Source: Heterocephalus glaber (lineage: Eukaryota; Chordata; Mammalia; Rodentia; Bathyergidae). Taken from it: 64,000 bases of DNA. Below the pieces are notes generated by a model. It worked only from the letters and a program-made list of their open reading frames with translations. It was not told the origin of the DNA and did no database searches. The position numbers were made by a program, and so were the translations under genes. The stretch is from the NCBI RefSeq assembly GCF_000247695.1, contig NW_004624743.1, positions 4,625,099-4,689,098 of the forward strand, read 5' to 3'. Below, piece after piece: positions 1 through 11,782 of the stretch. Each line of letters begins with the position of its first letter. Position 1 is the first letter of the stretch.

Positions 1-2234
1 GGAACAATGTCTTTTGATTGGTTGTGCCCACAAGCAAATGAAGGATTGAACGAGCATCTTCTGATTGTTTCCTCCAAACCAGCTAGATGTAAATCAATCC
101 AGTTAGATTTAAATGAAGGCCTGCAACCATCAACCATCATTGGTGCATGGTGCTCAGCAATAAGCCTGATATCATTTTGGGTCCCACGTTCTGTGCAGTT
201 CCTCTCTTTTTAGAAAATATCTTGCTCAACCTGGTTAGCATGGTTTTTGTGTTCTCTGACATTCCACCCAATTAGTTGTCTGGTTGTCCTGAGCCATCAT
301 CTCCTGTGTCAAATGTACATTTGTTACAATGTCCTTTTTTAGAAAAATAAAAATGAAAAGGGCGTAATTCAGCAGGACAATATGGCCTGATTTGTCTTGT
401 GGCCATGTTAAATGTTGCCTTGAGTATACCCACAGCAAATAAAATGTTTTACAAAAAATTCCCTGGAAGTTCAAGACTCCAGAATCATGCGTCCAAAACT
501 GCGACAGTACAGTGGAGTTTGTAGGAAGCAGACCCTCCGTGAAGTGAAAGCAATTTCAGGAAACGTTCTATTAGTCTCTTCAGCTAAAACAAGCTGCAGG
601 AGTCAAAAATAAGGTTTAGACCAAGATGGCACTGAGGCTGAAAGAGTAAAGATTAGGTGTTTGGATGGAAGAATGGCCTAGACATATTCGGGGAAGTAAA
701 TAACCCTGAATAGATTTGGGGGACATGTTGAAACTCTTCTTCACTTGATGGAGAAGTACTGTCAGCTCCTAGCCAGGCAAATCCCAGGGCCAGACTCTCA
801 ATGTGGGCTCCTGTGTCCTTTCCTGTACCCCTTGTCTCAGGCGTTGTATTTATATTGGATGAGTAATCCCACAATTTAATGTTTTTTGTTATTAACAGAA
901 AAAACAAGGTTCCCATTTGAGAGAAACAATGATTTCCCATGGAAAGTAACACAAGGCTTAGGTCATCCTACTTGAAAGATACCAGCTTTCAAAGTGCTTC
1001 CCAGAGCATCAAACTGCAGGACTGGGGGAAATAAGAGGTGGGCCTTTCAAGAGTCAATTTTGAGAATCTTCACAAATCGTGAGGCGTTTTTTGAGTTAGG
1101 AATTTGGATAAAACTCATGTTATCTAATTAATATACTCAAAACTCTGCTGAAATGCCATTTCATCTCAGGAGAAATTTCCTGGCAATGCCTTTACTTCAA
1201 CCACAACACCTGGCAAAAATTACCATTCTCTAAATGCAGGCAAGCCTAGCCAGATCCTCTATTAGCACTTAACTTCACAAAAGTGTTGTTATTTTTCACA
1301 TGATACATCCTTTATCAGACTGTGTCGGATCTGAGACAAGTGGCTATGCTCTTACTTATCTTGCTGCCTTTATTTCCTGGGCCTGATGGTAGTCACATTA
1401 AAGTGTAAGACCACTAAGGAGGAAAGGAGTGGTTACCAATATACACAAACATTGCCCTCCAAACTATGCATGAGACTTACCCTAATTCATATGGAAGGGC
1501 TTTGCTTCATAGGATGTTCTATCTGATTTATTGTTTTTTAATAAAAATTTATTTGGTTTGAGGTGAAGTTTTAATAACTTCCAGAAACCCTGGATGCTTA
1601 TCAAAACTCCATGAAATCTTTAGAAATTCACCCATCACCTAATTGATATGTCATAAATCCCAAATCCTCCAACCTTTTTGCATTGCTCAACACACATACT
1701 GATAGCAGTGTAAATCTCAAAGCTGATTTGACTATGAACTTCTAAGGGCTTATTTCCAATCTCATGTTTTAATTTTTTTTCTCGTGATTCACTTAGAGGT
1801 AATAAGTACATTATTAGAATATCTAGAAAAATCCCAGAACATTTAAATTTTTAACAGTAATTATAATAAACAATTTACATTTTAGATAATAAAAATAAGG
1901 TCTATGAAGTGATGAAAATGTAATTCTCTTCCTTGAAATGACTAGTATACATTCAGATGTGACAGAGTATTAATGTTTATAAAACTAAGAATACAGGAAT
2001 TTAAAACGAGGCTGCTACTCTATTAGATTTACAGCCAAGGTTGCATGAAAGGTCAGCCATGCATTAGCTTACTTTGGCAGTTATTCCTGGAAGCCCTGTG
2101 ATTCTTTACCCCTGATGAAATTTTTATTAATGTGAACTGTATTTATTAGGAGAGCCAAGAAAAGATTCATGAGAAAATCTGAAACAGTACTAAACTAAGA
2201 ACAGACACTGTATTATAATTGATCATTGGTAATG
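1..2234. other. Unassigned AT-rich DNA
   Basis: I see no gene, RNA or transposon that I can name here. Open frames are short and match no family I recognise. Older diverged repeats could be present and would need a RepeatMasker search to detect. Confidence 0.5.
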
Positions 2235-2428
2235 ACATTCTGGCACAGTGGGATTAGATAGCCATATTTTCAGTTCTGGTTTCCTCACACAGTAGTGAAG
2301 TTACTTGACTCTCTAAGACTCAGTGTTTTGATCTGTAAATTTAAAAATGCCAAGCTTGCAGGATTGTTGTGAACATGAAATGACCGCATAAATAACCTTC
2401 AATAAATGTTGGATGTTATCATCACTTT
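2235..2428 (+). mobile_element. MIR SINE
   Basis: An ancient tRNA-derived mammalian SINE. The order of MIR landmarks is visible: a core resembling 'GTGAAGTTACTTGACTCTCTAAG', then a 'CTCAGTGTTTTGATCTGTAAA' block, then 'AGGATTGTTGTGAACATGAAATGA' and a tail ending near AATAAATGTTGG. Divergence is high, as expected for a pre-rodent insertion. The boundaries are approximate. Confidence 0.8.
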
Positions 2429-3282
2429 ATTGCTTGGCATTCTCCACCTCCCCTTTTCTTTCTGCTTTATGAATTTTGCTTATTTTTTTATTCCTACCGT
2501 ATTTCAGAGTTTTCTCTCTGCTTCTGTAAGTTTTATAGTGATCTTGCAATTGACTGCTATTCTGTTACAAAACTAGATTTTACTCCAAATAAGATGCAAA
2601 ACTGAAGAAGAGACTTATACTTCTATTTCTTTTATAATTTCCCTAATTACAAGGTATCTTTAGCAGTCTCTCTGTCTCAGTTTCTATCTGGTTCCCTCCC
2701 CCATTTCTACTCCCCTCTCCATTCCTGTTGATTGGGAAATGATACATGATCTCAAGAATGAGTTCGAGATATTTACTGTATTACCTGCTCCCCATGGTTA
2801 ATAACAATATATTGTTCTTAGAAATGGTTAAGAGAATAGATTTTCAGTGTTCTCACCACAAACCCTACAAAGCTAAGTATGTACAGTAATATACATGCTA
2901 ATTAAGCAAACATAGTCTTGTATGTGCATATATATGTTTCTAAACAATTTCATTTATCAAATAAATATATACAATTAACACAAATGAAAAGTACCAAAAC
3001 TATAGAATGCATAAAGAAAATGAAAAATCATTCAATCTTGATTGAAAGATATATTTTGCTAAACTTTGGAGAGCTTCAGTATTGTCTTCAAATTTTGGCA
3101 TGCTTTTATTACATAACAAGCCAAATTTATTCCTAGAAAAGAGGCAGAATAAATGTAAAAGAATCCATAGATTAGATGTTCCAACGTTTGGAATGGCCTT
3201 GATTTGGGGACTTGGGTGAAAAGGATATAATCAATCAAAATTGTGGCCTTGGCATTTTAGCCCTTCTCATCCTGGAGTCGAA
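2429..3282. other. Unassigned AT-rich DNA
   Basis: AT-rich sequence with no feature I can support. Short open frames here have no recognisable domain. Confidence 0.45.
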
Positions 3283-3470
3283 GTCTAGGGCAGTGGTGGT
3301 GAATCTTTTACACAGGAGGCCCAAACCACACCCCCAAAACCCACTTATTTATTGCCAACACTGCCATTAAAACTGGATACTGAGATTTTAGTTTAGGAAA
3401 AAGCAACATCTTTGTCTTAAAAGAAAAGCAAATAACATGTGTGCCTTAGGTTCGCCACACTGGTCTAGGG
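3283..3470 (+). mobile_element. Non-autonomous hAT-type DNA transposon with 8-bp target duplication
   Basis: A complete miniature DNA transposon spans 3291-3462 (172 bp). It starts CAGTGGTGGTGAATCTTTTA and ends in AGGTTCGCCACACTG, whose complement CAGTGTGGCGAACCT matches the left end allowing one missing base. These are hAT-like terminal inverted repeats. The element is flanked by the identical 8-mer GTCTAGGG at 3283-3290 and 3463-3470, the target-site length typical of hAT transposases. There is no coding capacity, so it would have been mobilised by a transposase supplied elsewhere. From memory, the interior (CCCACTTATTTATTGCCAACA) resembles short hAT families found patchily in bats and other tetrapods and linked to horizontal transfer, but I could not run a comparison. 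Confidence 0.85.
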
Positions 3471-3840
3471 CATGTCCCTTCCTCCTCAGCAAAGCCCTGG
3501 TCCTGATCAGGCAGACAGGCGTGACCCTGTGTCTGCTTTCCCATGGCTGCTGGGCATCTTCCTCTCTGTTCTCCGTCACGGAAGTTCTGTCAGCTAATCT
3601 TCTAGCTAGGTAAAACACAGGAAGTCAGTCAAAACCTCCTAGATTTGAGGTTATGGTAATGATACAGAACCACTGGGTCAAGTGAACTTGAAATATTTTA
3701 TCAAATTTTTGGTAGCTTGTTCTATGGAAACTCCAGTTAGATTAGAAAACTAATAAAATAATTTAAATTTTCAGATTTAATGATACATTATTTTCTCTAT
3801 GTATGTTTTGAAATTTATCACCAAAAAGTTTTGGAATAAA

Positions 3841-3998
3841 AGTTTTATGGCTGGGTGTGATGGCACAGGCCTGTAATCCCAGCACTCAGGAGGCTGAGGC
3901 AGGAGGATTGCTGAGAGTTCAAGGCCCTTGGGCTATATAGTGAGTTCAGGGGCCAGCTTGAACTACAAAGGGAGACCCTGCCTCAAAAAAAGTTTTAT
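3841..3998 (+). mobile_element. B1 SINE, complete, with target duplication
   Basis: A 7SL-derived B1 element at about 3849-3990. It starts GGCTGGGTGTGATGGCACA, has the CCTGTAATCCCAGCACTC and AGGCTGAGGCAGGAGGATTG blocks, and ends GGGAGACCCTGCCTC followed by A. The middle contains two related segments (GAGTTCAAGGCCCTTGGGC and GAGTTCAGGGGCCAGCTTG), consistent with the internal duplication of B1 from the mouse-related rodent clade. Identical AGTTTTAT copies at 3841-3848 and 3991-3998 are the target-site duplication. Confidence 0.92.
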
Positions 3999-4734
3999 GT
4001 AAGATAACTGTAATTGTATCTTTTAAAATATCTTCCCTAATTTCATTATCTAAACCTACAACATAAAACTATCCACACTCCTAGGATGTAGATGTAAGTA
4101 TTCATTATAAAACCACAGTGATTCTGGAGAAAGAGGTATTATTGTGTAAACATCTCACCAGCTGCATGATGAAGAATGTTAAATAATGTAAGTGTGCACT
4201 ATAATAAATATTAGCATATGATGCATTTATGTAAAGATTTGTTTTGGAGAATTATAGGTGTAATGGAAAACCATGAGTGTCCTGAAAGAAAGTATGTAGT
4301 TAGCTTTCAGATGTTAGCTTTATGAAAGACAGTACAGCACAAAAATATCAGACACCTTAGCCTTTGGTATTTTCCCACTTTTTGGCCCCTACAATTATTC
4401 ATGTGGCCAGATATAAAAAAGGTAAAAATAAAAGACCACTGGTCTTCCAAATCTTTAACTGTAAACTTGAGATACAAGCAAAGGTTGACTGCAGTTTCTT
4501 TTGGCTTACAGGTAATTCTTAACCACTCAAAAGATGTCAGTGTTAAAAATATGTGAGAGTTTGCATTTTATTGAATTTACCATGGTGCAATAAAACTTTT
4601 ATTCCTGGAGATTCCTGAAAGAAAGCCAAAGTACCCATATCAAAATATTTTAGAGATAAACACACAGAACTTTTGAGGTGAAAACAATCATAATTCAGAA
4701 TTGTATGTTTATGAGAGAAAAGGTGAAAATGTTG

Positions 4735-4830
4735 AGTACTACATATCTACTAACCTACTTCATCCTAACACCATCTCTAGAGACTATTCTCATTTTCAGA
4801 TGAGGTAGGGAGAAAAGAGCAACGGGATGT
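4735..4830 (-). mobile_element. MIR SINE fragment
   Basis: A weak but ordered match to reverse-complement MIR: TTCATCCTAACACC, then ATTCTCATTTTCAGATGAGG. Only the 3' half of the family appears to remain. Confidence 0.5.
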
Positions 4831-5487
4831 TAGCTTAATGGAACTCAGAAACCTTGAGGCAGCGTCTCAGACCAAGGTGGCAGGTTGGTTGGGGGCTAGG
4901 AAGGAGCAGCTGAGCAGTCACTAAAATCCATGAGTGTTTTCAGTAGAAGATGACACAAAAGTACCATGACACGCTTTCATCAATAAGGTGATGTAAATTT
5001 TGAATTGATGTTTTTTTGCCATTTGATAGTCCATAGCAGTAAGACCCCAGTTAGTAGATGAGAAGACCAACATCCTCCAGGAATTATCACCACAGCCTCT
5101 GCCCTAGGAAACCAGGCCTTCCAACATGGGTCATTAAGAAAAACTCTTCTGCTTCCAGGGTGATGGGATGAACATCCCACTCTTGCCTGTTTTCCACAGC
5201 TGTCTAACTTTCGGGGCTCAGCAGGGGTGAGTCTACCTGCAGCCCCTGCATTTGTGCTTCCCCAGCTACATCCACCATGGTTCTAGCTTAGGTGGGCAGC
5301 ACCCCCAGTAGTGAGCCATAGGGGTCCCAAGTCCCCAGTGCAGCTTGTAGAAGAAATTCTCGTGTCACCTAAGATGGAGATTGAGCAATAATATTTTTAG
5401 CAAATATTATCATCAGTAGGCTTTCCTCTCTTGTCCCATTAGATTCTGTTTCAGAAAAATGTAAAGTGAAATCTTTAATGTCTCTCC
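4831..5487. other. Unassigned block, somewhat GC-richer
   Basis: About 4,950-5,350 is less AT-rich than its surroundings and could be an old LTR, but I could not place its ends or family. No coding signal is recognised. Confidence 0.4.
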
Positions 5488-5928
5488 TGTTATGGCTGTG
5501 TCTAGACTTCCCCCCAAGGCTTCATGCAGTCATAGGTGGCTTTTTCAGAGGTGGCTGGATCTAGAGGGTGTAATGCTAGGATCAAGGGTGTGTGATTACT
5601 AAATTAGTCTAGTAATTAGTTTGGAATAGTTCCAGGCTGGATGAAGGGTGTCTCACCCTGGATGTGAGTGCTACCCTCCTAAGGGTGTGTAACACAGAAG
5701 AGAGAGAGTGTTATTGATGTCATTTCTTGCTGCTTCTTTGCTACTTTGCTGCCTTCTGCCTGCCATGAACTGTTTCTCCTCTGTGATGCCCTGCTGCCAT
5801 GCCACCCTGCCTTTAAGCCAGTCAAAGAGGGACTGAAACCTCTACAAAGTGTGAACTAAATAAACCTTTCCCTCTTTAACTTTGGTATTGGGTATTTCAA
5901 CTTAGCAATGAGAAAAGTAACTAAAACA
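5488..5928 (+). mobile_element. MaLR-type LTR (ERVL-MaLR)
   Basis: A solitary long terminal repeat of about 441 bp. It opens TGTTATGGCTGTGTCTAGAC followed by a C-run, the usual MaLR 5' start. Near the 3' end it has the GAACTAAATAAACC polyadenylation region, then GTATTTCAACTTAGCAATGAG, and closes GTAACTAAAACA. That order (AATAAA, GGTATTT, AGCAATG, CTAAAACA) is characteristic of the mammalian apparent LTR group. No internal retroviral sequence adjoins it. Confidence 0.8.
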
Positions 5929-6156
5929 TATCCTTTATGAAATCCAGGAACATTTGTGCTGTGATTTCCCTGTCCTTTCATAGACAATGCATGTTGAAGA
6001 CAATTCAATTATTTCTTAGTTATTATGCATCAGTAGCCAATCTTATAATATTGTTGCTTTAAATTTTGCTCAATCTTTTCCAATGTTCAGTAGTACATAT
6101 TATTTTCTTCTTCACAATAATAGAAATTTTACAACTTACATATTGTGAACATAAAT

Positions 6157-6716
6157 TGTGATATGTCAACCTGACTGGGTTAAGAAATGCCATGCACATT
6201 AGAGAAGCTCCCTTCTAAGTGTGTCTGTGTGATGTTTCCAGAGAGAGAGCATGCAGGCCAGCAAACTGAAGGGAGAAGACCCACCCTGATGGCAGTGGTG
6301 GCCCTAACCAGTAGGCCGGAAGCCTGAGTGGAATAAAGGGAAAGGAGAAGGAAGTTGAAGAGTCTGAGTCCATTTCCCGTGGTGTGTCTCTTGCTAGGTC
6401 ACCTGTGGATGTAATACTCCAGTTTCTTCAGTCTTCCAAAGCAAACTCATACAGGCACTCTCCAGAGAGCTTTCTGGACTTGGGTCTCAGGTTGGTGCTA
6501 AGTCCTTGGTCCCTCTTCTTCCTCTACTTACAGGTTTTTGAACTGAACAGCTGCTGGGTCCTCCAGGTCTCAGGCACCCAGATGGTCATTGTGGACTTTC
6601 TTGCCACTGATCCTGTAAGCCTTGGAGACTGTATGGATATGTGTGTGTACATGTGTGTATGTGCATGTGTGTGTATTGTATTTATTCTTTTCTCCCAGAG
6701 AACTCTAACCAACACA
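6157..6716 (-). mobile_element. MLT2-like ERVL LTR
   Basis: Read on the minus strand, the element starts with the complement of GAGAACTCTAACCAACACA (6698-6716), the TGTGTTGGTTAGAGTTCTC opening of MLT2-type LTRs. It ends at the complement of TGTGATATGTCAACCTGACT (6157 onward). The right part contains a TG-rich microsatellite at 6635-6677. An open frame of 133 codons on the plus strand in this interval is a chance frame within the LTR. Confidence 0.8.
6635..6677. repeat. Imperfect TG microsatellite
   Basis: Alternating TG with ATG and CATG interruptions, lying inside the minus-strand ERVL LTR. Confidence 0.85.
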
Positions 6717-7146
6717 TACATTGCATACATTGACATAGCTTTCAAAATGCTAACATTATCTTATCCTTTAACTTTTACTTCATAACTTCTAATCCTTTGC
6801 TCTTATTTTGCTGGAAGTAAATAGTTAAATTCTGCATCTTTAATCTGCTAATGGTACCACAAATTATTTTTTTCTGCAGAAAGTCAGTGTCTTCTTGAAA
6901 GGCATTTCACCCAAATCCACTGCATGGAAGTAGGAGAATGGCATAGGTATTCAAAGGCTACAATTCTATTCCATCTGGGGACACTTTATATAGTAATTTC
7001 TGTTGCCAACTAGCAAAATGCCACATACAGAGGACCTTCACCAAGCACATATTCATTATTTCACAATTTCTATGAGTTGAGTGAGCCATTCCTGGCATTT
7101 GCTCACCAGTTGCACCAGTTGATGCTATGATTAACATTTCAATGGC

Positions 7147-7233
7147 GGGCCCAAGAATGGAGGTTAGTGTTGGAGAGTGTTCTCAGCATGTGTAAGGTCT
7201 TGGGTTCAATCTTCAGTACTGAAAACAACAAAA
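7147..7233 (+). mobile_element. Old ID-type SINE
   Basis: Diverged tRNA-like ID sequence. It has TGGAGGTTAGTGTTGGAGAG, a CTCAGCATGTGTAAGG segment, a box B-like GGGTTCAATCTTCAGTACTG, and an A-rich tail. Confidence 0.65.
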
Positions 7234-7474
7234 TTGAACCAACTTTGTTCTTTTCTAGAAGTTTGATTTTTAATAAATCTGTTTTCAAGCTCCTTCTGGC
7301 TGTCGGGACAATTAAATCCTTGCAGCTCTATGATTGAGGGCTTGAGTCTTGCTGTCCGCTCTCAGTCCCTTCATATTCAGGAAGCTACCCAGTGTTCTTC
7401 CCCATAATCAGTTCCACCATGGATGCTTGCATCTTCAAAGCCAACAGAAGAATTGGCCTCTCCTCTGTACCCCA

Positions 7475-7750
7475 TATTGTTTAGGGTTCTCCAGAGAAAC
7501 AGAATCAACAGGATATGTGCAGGTATAGGAAAGAAATTTATAGAGGCAGCTGGCTCTTGTAACTACAGAAGCTGGGATGGCCCACAGTGTGCCCACGAAC
7601 TCCCAAATCCAGGAGCGGAAGGTAACCAGCCTAGCTCAGGAAGCAAGAGATACTTTTCCCTTCCTCATTGTTTTGTTCTTCTCAGCCCTCCATAAAGCAG
7701 GGGCCACCCTCTGACGTGTTGAAAATGGATGTTCTTTACTCGGGTTGAGG
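7475..7750 (+). mobile_element. MLT2-like ERVL LTR, partial
   Basis: The opening TTTAGGGTTCTCCAGAGAAA, followed by CAGAATCAACAGGAT and an AGAAATTTATAGAGG segment, is the conserved 5' start of MLT2-type LTRs. The 3' end near 7750 is not clear. The 90-codon open frame over it is not a gene. Confidence 0.75.
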
Positions 7751-9674
7751 TAGGATAGAAGAAATAAAGGTAGGTCAAAAAGAGACAAGAAAAATCATAC
7801 CTAAACATTGTACTCTCAAAAGGACTGCAAACTCCAGGACGCAGTTGAAGTTACCCAAAACTGTATATATCAATAGACCCTTGCTTACTTATGCTCCTTC
7901 CCTTCCTGAACCATCACAGCCTGCGTGCCTGAAGATGCACCCATTTTCTACAAACAACTAAAGTCTTTCCTTTTTTATGGGAAAGGAGTACTCTATTGTG
8001 TGTAAATACCACACTTTTATTTATCTGTGGATCATGTAAGTCCATAAAGTGGCTAAATTGAGCAAGTAAAGAACAGGAATCTGATCCTAAGCTAAAGAAA
8101 CCAGTTGAGAGAATTGAAAGAATGCTTAAGTTATCCTTCTGGAAAATAGAAAAAGAAAGACTGGGCTCACGTCTGTAACATGGGCCAGTATTCTCCGGGG
8201 CTTGGGCCACCTTTTCCTGAAGCTTCTACCCCCTGAATAGAAGCATACATATTCCTAGCTCTAGGAAATAAGCTCCTTTCTCTCATGAGGGCCAGCACTC
8301 TATTTCTTTGAGTGTGTAGTTTTGAATTTCTGCCCAATAAACTCCCATATGTCTCTTACTGACCAGTCCTAAAGATTCTTTTCCGCAACGGGATCAGAGT
8401 ACCTGCAGACTAACTCTGCATCAAGGGCAGGCATGTTCCTTCTCTCCACTGCTTTGAGAATCTCCCCAGGCCATCTGGTGACGAGACTACTGACTGAAAT
8501 GTACCGACACACACACTCACCCCAAGAATAGCACATTACCAGCTAGCTGAGCATCCTGAAGTCCAGGGAGATGAACATGACATTAACCCCACCAACAAAC
8601 AGCCTGATGCAACACACACACACTTTTTTTGTCATGTTCTGTGCTAGAAGCAAGTCGGGGTCTGCCCAGCAGTCTAGTCCAGAGTATCTTTCAGTGTGAC
8701 CCACACTGCAAGCATAGGTTAGATGCGGTGCAGGTCCTGAGAACCATGCCTGTATTATTTAACAGATTCCCCCATTGCTCCTAGAAGTGTTCTGGAAATT
8801 ATGCACATCCTAAAAAGGTTTCAAACATATTAAAGTACTTGGACTCTCAGTAACATTTTTAAAGTATAGAAAACAAGCACTCCCCACTCATTTACTGAAT
8901 TCTGTGAGAACACCATTTCATTTGGCTTATCATCCTTTCTTCCCATTTCTTCTCTTTATTTTTTATTGCACTGTAAATAAAGTTATAATTTGGTCCATTT
9001 TATGTGTATTCTTATCCTGAGATCTTCTCTGTGACAAAACATAGTTTTGATCCTCACAAATGGCTTCATTTACAACCTTTCTATCTGTATTTCCTTACAG
9101 AAAAAAGAGTGAGAGTTAGCTCTAGTGCTAGCAACTGCTGCGTTCAGAATAACAAAGATAGGCATTGAGAGGCCTGCCTGGATTGACATCAATAGCAAAA
9201 ACAGAGCATTATTTATGAAGCCTGCCTGGCTACAATTTTCCAGTGGTAATTTCTATTCCCGGACTCCTTCTGCTTTCAGCATACACATTTAATGAAAACA
9301 TTATGGAACAAAACCCAAAAGCGATCTGATGCCAAAGCATACTTAAGTATCGCTTAGCGTGATGAAAAATATTGTAAGAGTGCTTCACTGTGACTGGGAT
9401 ATTAATGAAACTAGCCATGGGTGTTAAGGGACTGAGGTGGAGAATTCCATACACCAGGTAAACAAAGCAGCAGTTTTTGTCTTTGTGCAAACCACACCCT
9501 TAACTAATGCTGGGCTAAACCTTCCCTGTTTTCAGTAAAGCTGTAGTGCTTCTTCTCAAAGGCTGTTTCCCTGTGGAAATTATCATGATAACCCAGACAG
9601 CTGAGGTAATGATGTAACCAGGGTTACTGAACATTTCACTGCTTGCATTAGCAAGAAGATTATGTAGTTAATCA
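7751..9674. other. Unassigned DNA
   Basis: No gene or repeat that I can name. A short CA tract occurs near 8,614-8,624. Between about 9,230 and 9,660 the sequence contains homeodomain-like TAAT motifs and no obvious repeat, so a conserved noncoding element is possible but unproven. Confidence 0.4.
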
Positions 9675-9765
9675 ATTCACAAATACTTCCTGAGTTCCTA
9701 TTAAATGCAGGATACACAGTACAAACCAGCCAGTATAATCAAATGAGGTAATGCTAATGATCGCA
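9675..9765 (-). mobile_element. L2 3' end fragment
   Basis: The plus-strand text AATCAATTCACAAATACTTC, then CTGAGTTCCTATTAAATGCA and GGATACACAGTACAA, matches the reverse complement of the L2 terminus (normally beginning TTCAACAAATATTTATTGAG). It is short and old. Confidence 0.6.
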
Positions 9766-11134
9766 CACTGTTAACTGTAAATCTTACTGAAATGTGAGTT
9801 ACAATTATTTAAAAATGTTTCATCGAAGTGACCTCCATGTTGGAGGATAGTGTTTTTACCTATTCTGTGAAAACTGACCCAAAGTTTTGTGTTTGAAAGT
9901 ATGTGACTCTAACCAAGTGTCCTGGGAACTGGGTCAAAAGGTTAACTGAAAGCAGGTCAGATTCCTAGCAAAGCACCCAGCTTCTATTTATTTACAGGTA
10001 GCAAAGATAAAAAGAATTTTTGCTTCTCCCCAAATAAAGACTCATGTGGCAAAACAGCAGTGCATGTGTGGATGTCCCGAATTCCAGCCAGATCTAATAT
10101 GTTACACAGAGCTCTAAATTAAAGGTGTCTTCCGCTATGAAACCAAGGAGATGGTTCTCAGGAGGATTCAGTCACCATCATGTTTACCTTCCATTGTCAC
10201 TGCGTGGTGTGGCGTAGCATGGGAGCATCCCACACAAAGACTTTGAGAAATGGCTTTCATGCATTTCACTGGTTATGAAAGAGAGCTTACGCTTTAGCCT
10301 TAAGCCAACTTTGCTGCCTTGAGCTCTAGACTTCTCCTGTGCTGTTTTCTATTTCTTTATCATTTACTGAGCAGCTTCTGTTATTCTTCATTTCTCTTCC
10401 ACAAATAGAGCCTGAACTCAAAGTGAGGATTTTCTGGAGACAGCACTAATCCTGGTGACTTACAAAGTGGGCTTTGAATGCTCCTAATTCAATGAATCTC
10501 TTTGATCTGTCAAGTTTGGTGTTGCTGGAGGGCATATCCAGGGAATCTCTCTTTGGGTTTGTTTTGCATTTGGAAGCAGTAATCCGGGAACCTGGGCAGG
10601 CAAAAGCTCTCAACCCAGATGGTTCTGGTGCTGCCACTCTGTTCTTAAGTGAAGGCACAAGACTTCACAAACCCTGGTAATACCCTGCCAATCCCTGTGT
10701 GCCTCGTCATTTTGATGCTAATGTAATGTTCTTAAAGATTCTTCCCCAAAATGCAGAGGCCTAAAGAGATGCATTCTCCTGACATTCCTCTTCAGTTCAT
10801 AGGGAGTTTCAAATTTAAAGGCGCCTAAATCAGTGTCCTTGCAGTGAGGCACTTGCTTCTGCCTCCGAGTTAGAACTGCACGCATGTCAGGGAAGCTGAT
10901 TTGTCTTGATTTTAAATTTAATTTTCCTCTTCTTTAAAGATGTGCCCAATGTAATAATCAGCTTATTGTTTTATTCAATGCTTTGTTGTTAATTTTCAAA
11001 AGTAGAGGCCTAGCACCTCATTAATAAACATCCTTATGAATTTTAGAGTCCTAGAAGATTGTAGCCCAAAGCAGATAGGGATTGAGATTCAGCACTTTAA
11101 AACAGCCTTGCAAAACCCAGTAACCTACCCGTCC
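9766..11134. other. Unassigned single-copy-looking DNA
   Basis: No repeat is recognised across about 1.4 kb. The part from 10,680 to 11,080 is rich in TAAT/ATTA and TTTAAA words. Two overlapping 68-70 codon frames on opposite strands at 10,446-10,680 have no recognisable domain and I do not call them genes. Confidence 0.4.
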
Positions 11135-11194
11135 CGACATCATTTGGTCAAAATATATGCTACACTTGATCTTAGAAAAAAGGCGAGAAGCAAT
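11135..11194 (-). pseudogene. RNU2 pseudogene: U2 snRNA pseudogene, 5' fragment
   Basis: Read on the minus strand from 11194, the sequence begins ATTGCTTCTCGCC, then a T-run, then CTAAGATCAAGTGTAG. Against the conserved U2 5' end (ATCGCTTCTCGGCC...CTAAGATCAAGTGTAG) there are only a few differences over about 36 nt. One G is lost and GGCT of the branch-site-proximal region has become T-rich. Similarity fades after about 40 nt, so this is a truncated copy. No snRNA promoter elements are evident. It is a retrotransposed or decayed copy, not a working spliceosomal RNA gene. Confidence 0.8.
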
Positions 11195-11312
11195 GGCCAA
11201 AGCTTAAAATCTGTTAAAATCCAAACTAGCTTTGACTCGGGGGAAGAGTCCTATGACACAAGGATTCCGCAGTCATCCGCATCTTGTGATACTTTTGTAT
11301 TTGTTCATTTGT

Positions 11313-11428
11313 GTTGCTTTTGAGACAGAGTCTTACTAAGTCATTACATTGGACAGGCTGGGCTTGAACTAGCAATTCTGCAGCCTCAGCCTCCCAGAGT
11401 GCTGAGCTGTGTTCTCCATGCCCGCCTA
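11313..11428 (-). mobile_element. B1 SINE
   Basis: Reverse-orientation B1: TTTGAGACAGAGTCTTACTA, GGCTGGGCTTGAACTAGCAA, CAGCCTCAGCCTCCCAGAGT, then GTGCTGAGCTGTGTTC. The 5' end is slightly degraded. Confidence 0.85.
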
Positions 11429-11782
11429 CATCCTTCTTTTGTTTGAAAATTCTTAAATAGGAGCAGTCAGTGCTGACAGATGCTTTCCCCGTGACTCATT
11501 ATTGAAACCCTGGTGCTCACGCAGGTTGAGCTGTCAGGGGGTGGGAGGAAGAGCCACTGGGAGGCAAAGTCTGAGGGATCCCACTCCTCTCTGAGGCCAG
11601 AGACTGTTGGAGAAGGAGCAGCACCCATCACAGCTGAGAACAGCTGGGAAGATAAAGAGTGAGACCTGAAGGACAAACGCGTAGAGGTGTCTACTGAATT
11701 GGTGTTAACTGTTCATGAAGATTTTAGTGCACAGTTTAATATCAGGCTTTGACACTTAAAGTCCATATGTATTTGGTATCAG
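11429..11782. other. Unassigned DNA
   Basis: No supported feature between the B1 and the first ID element. Confidence 0.45.

Noticed and set aside
6384..6785. 133-codon plus-strand open frame with a Cys/Val-rich segment
   Set aside because: It lies mostly in a minus-strand MLT2-like LTR, and the Cys/Val part is translated TG microsatellite.
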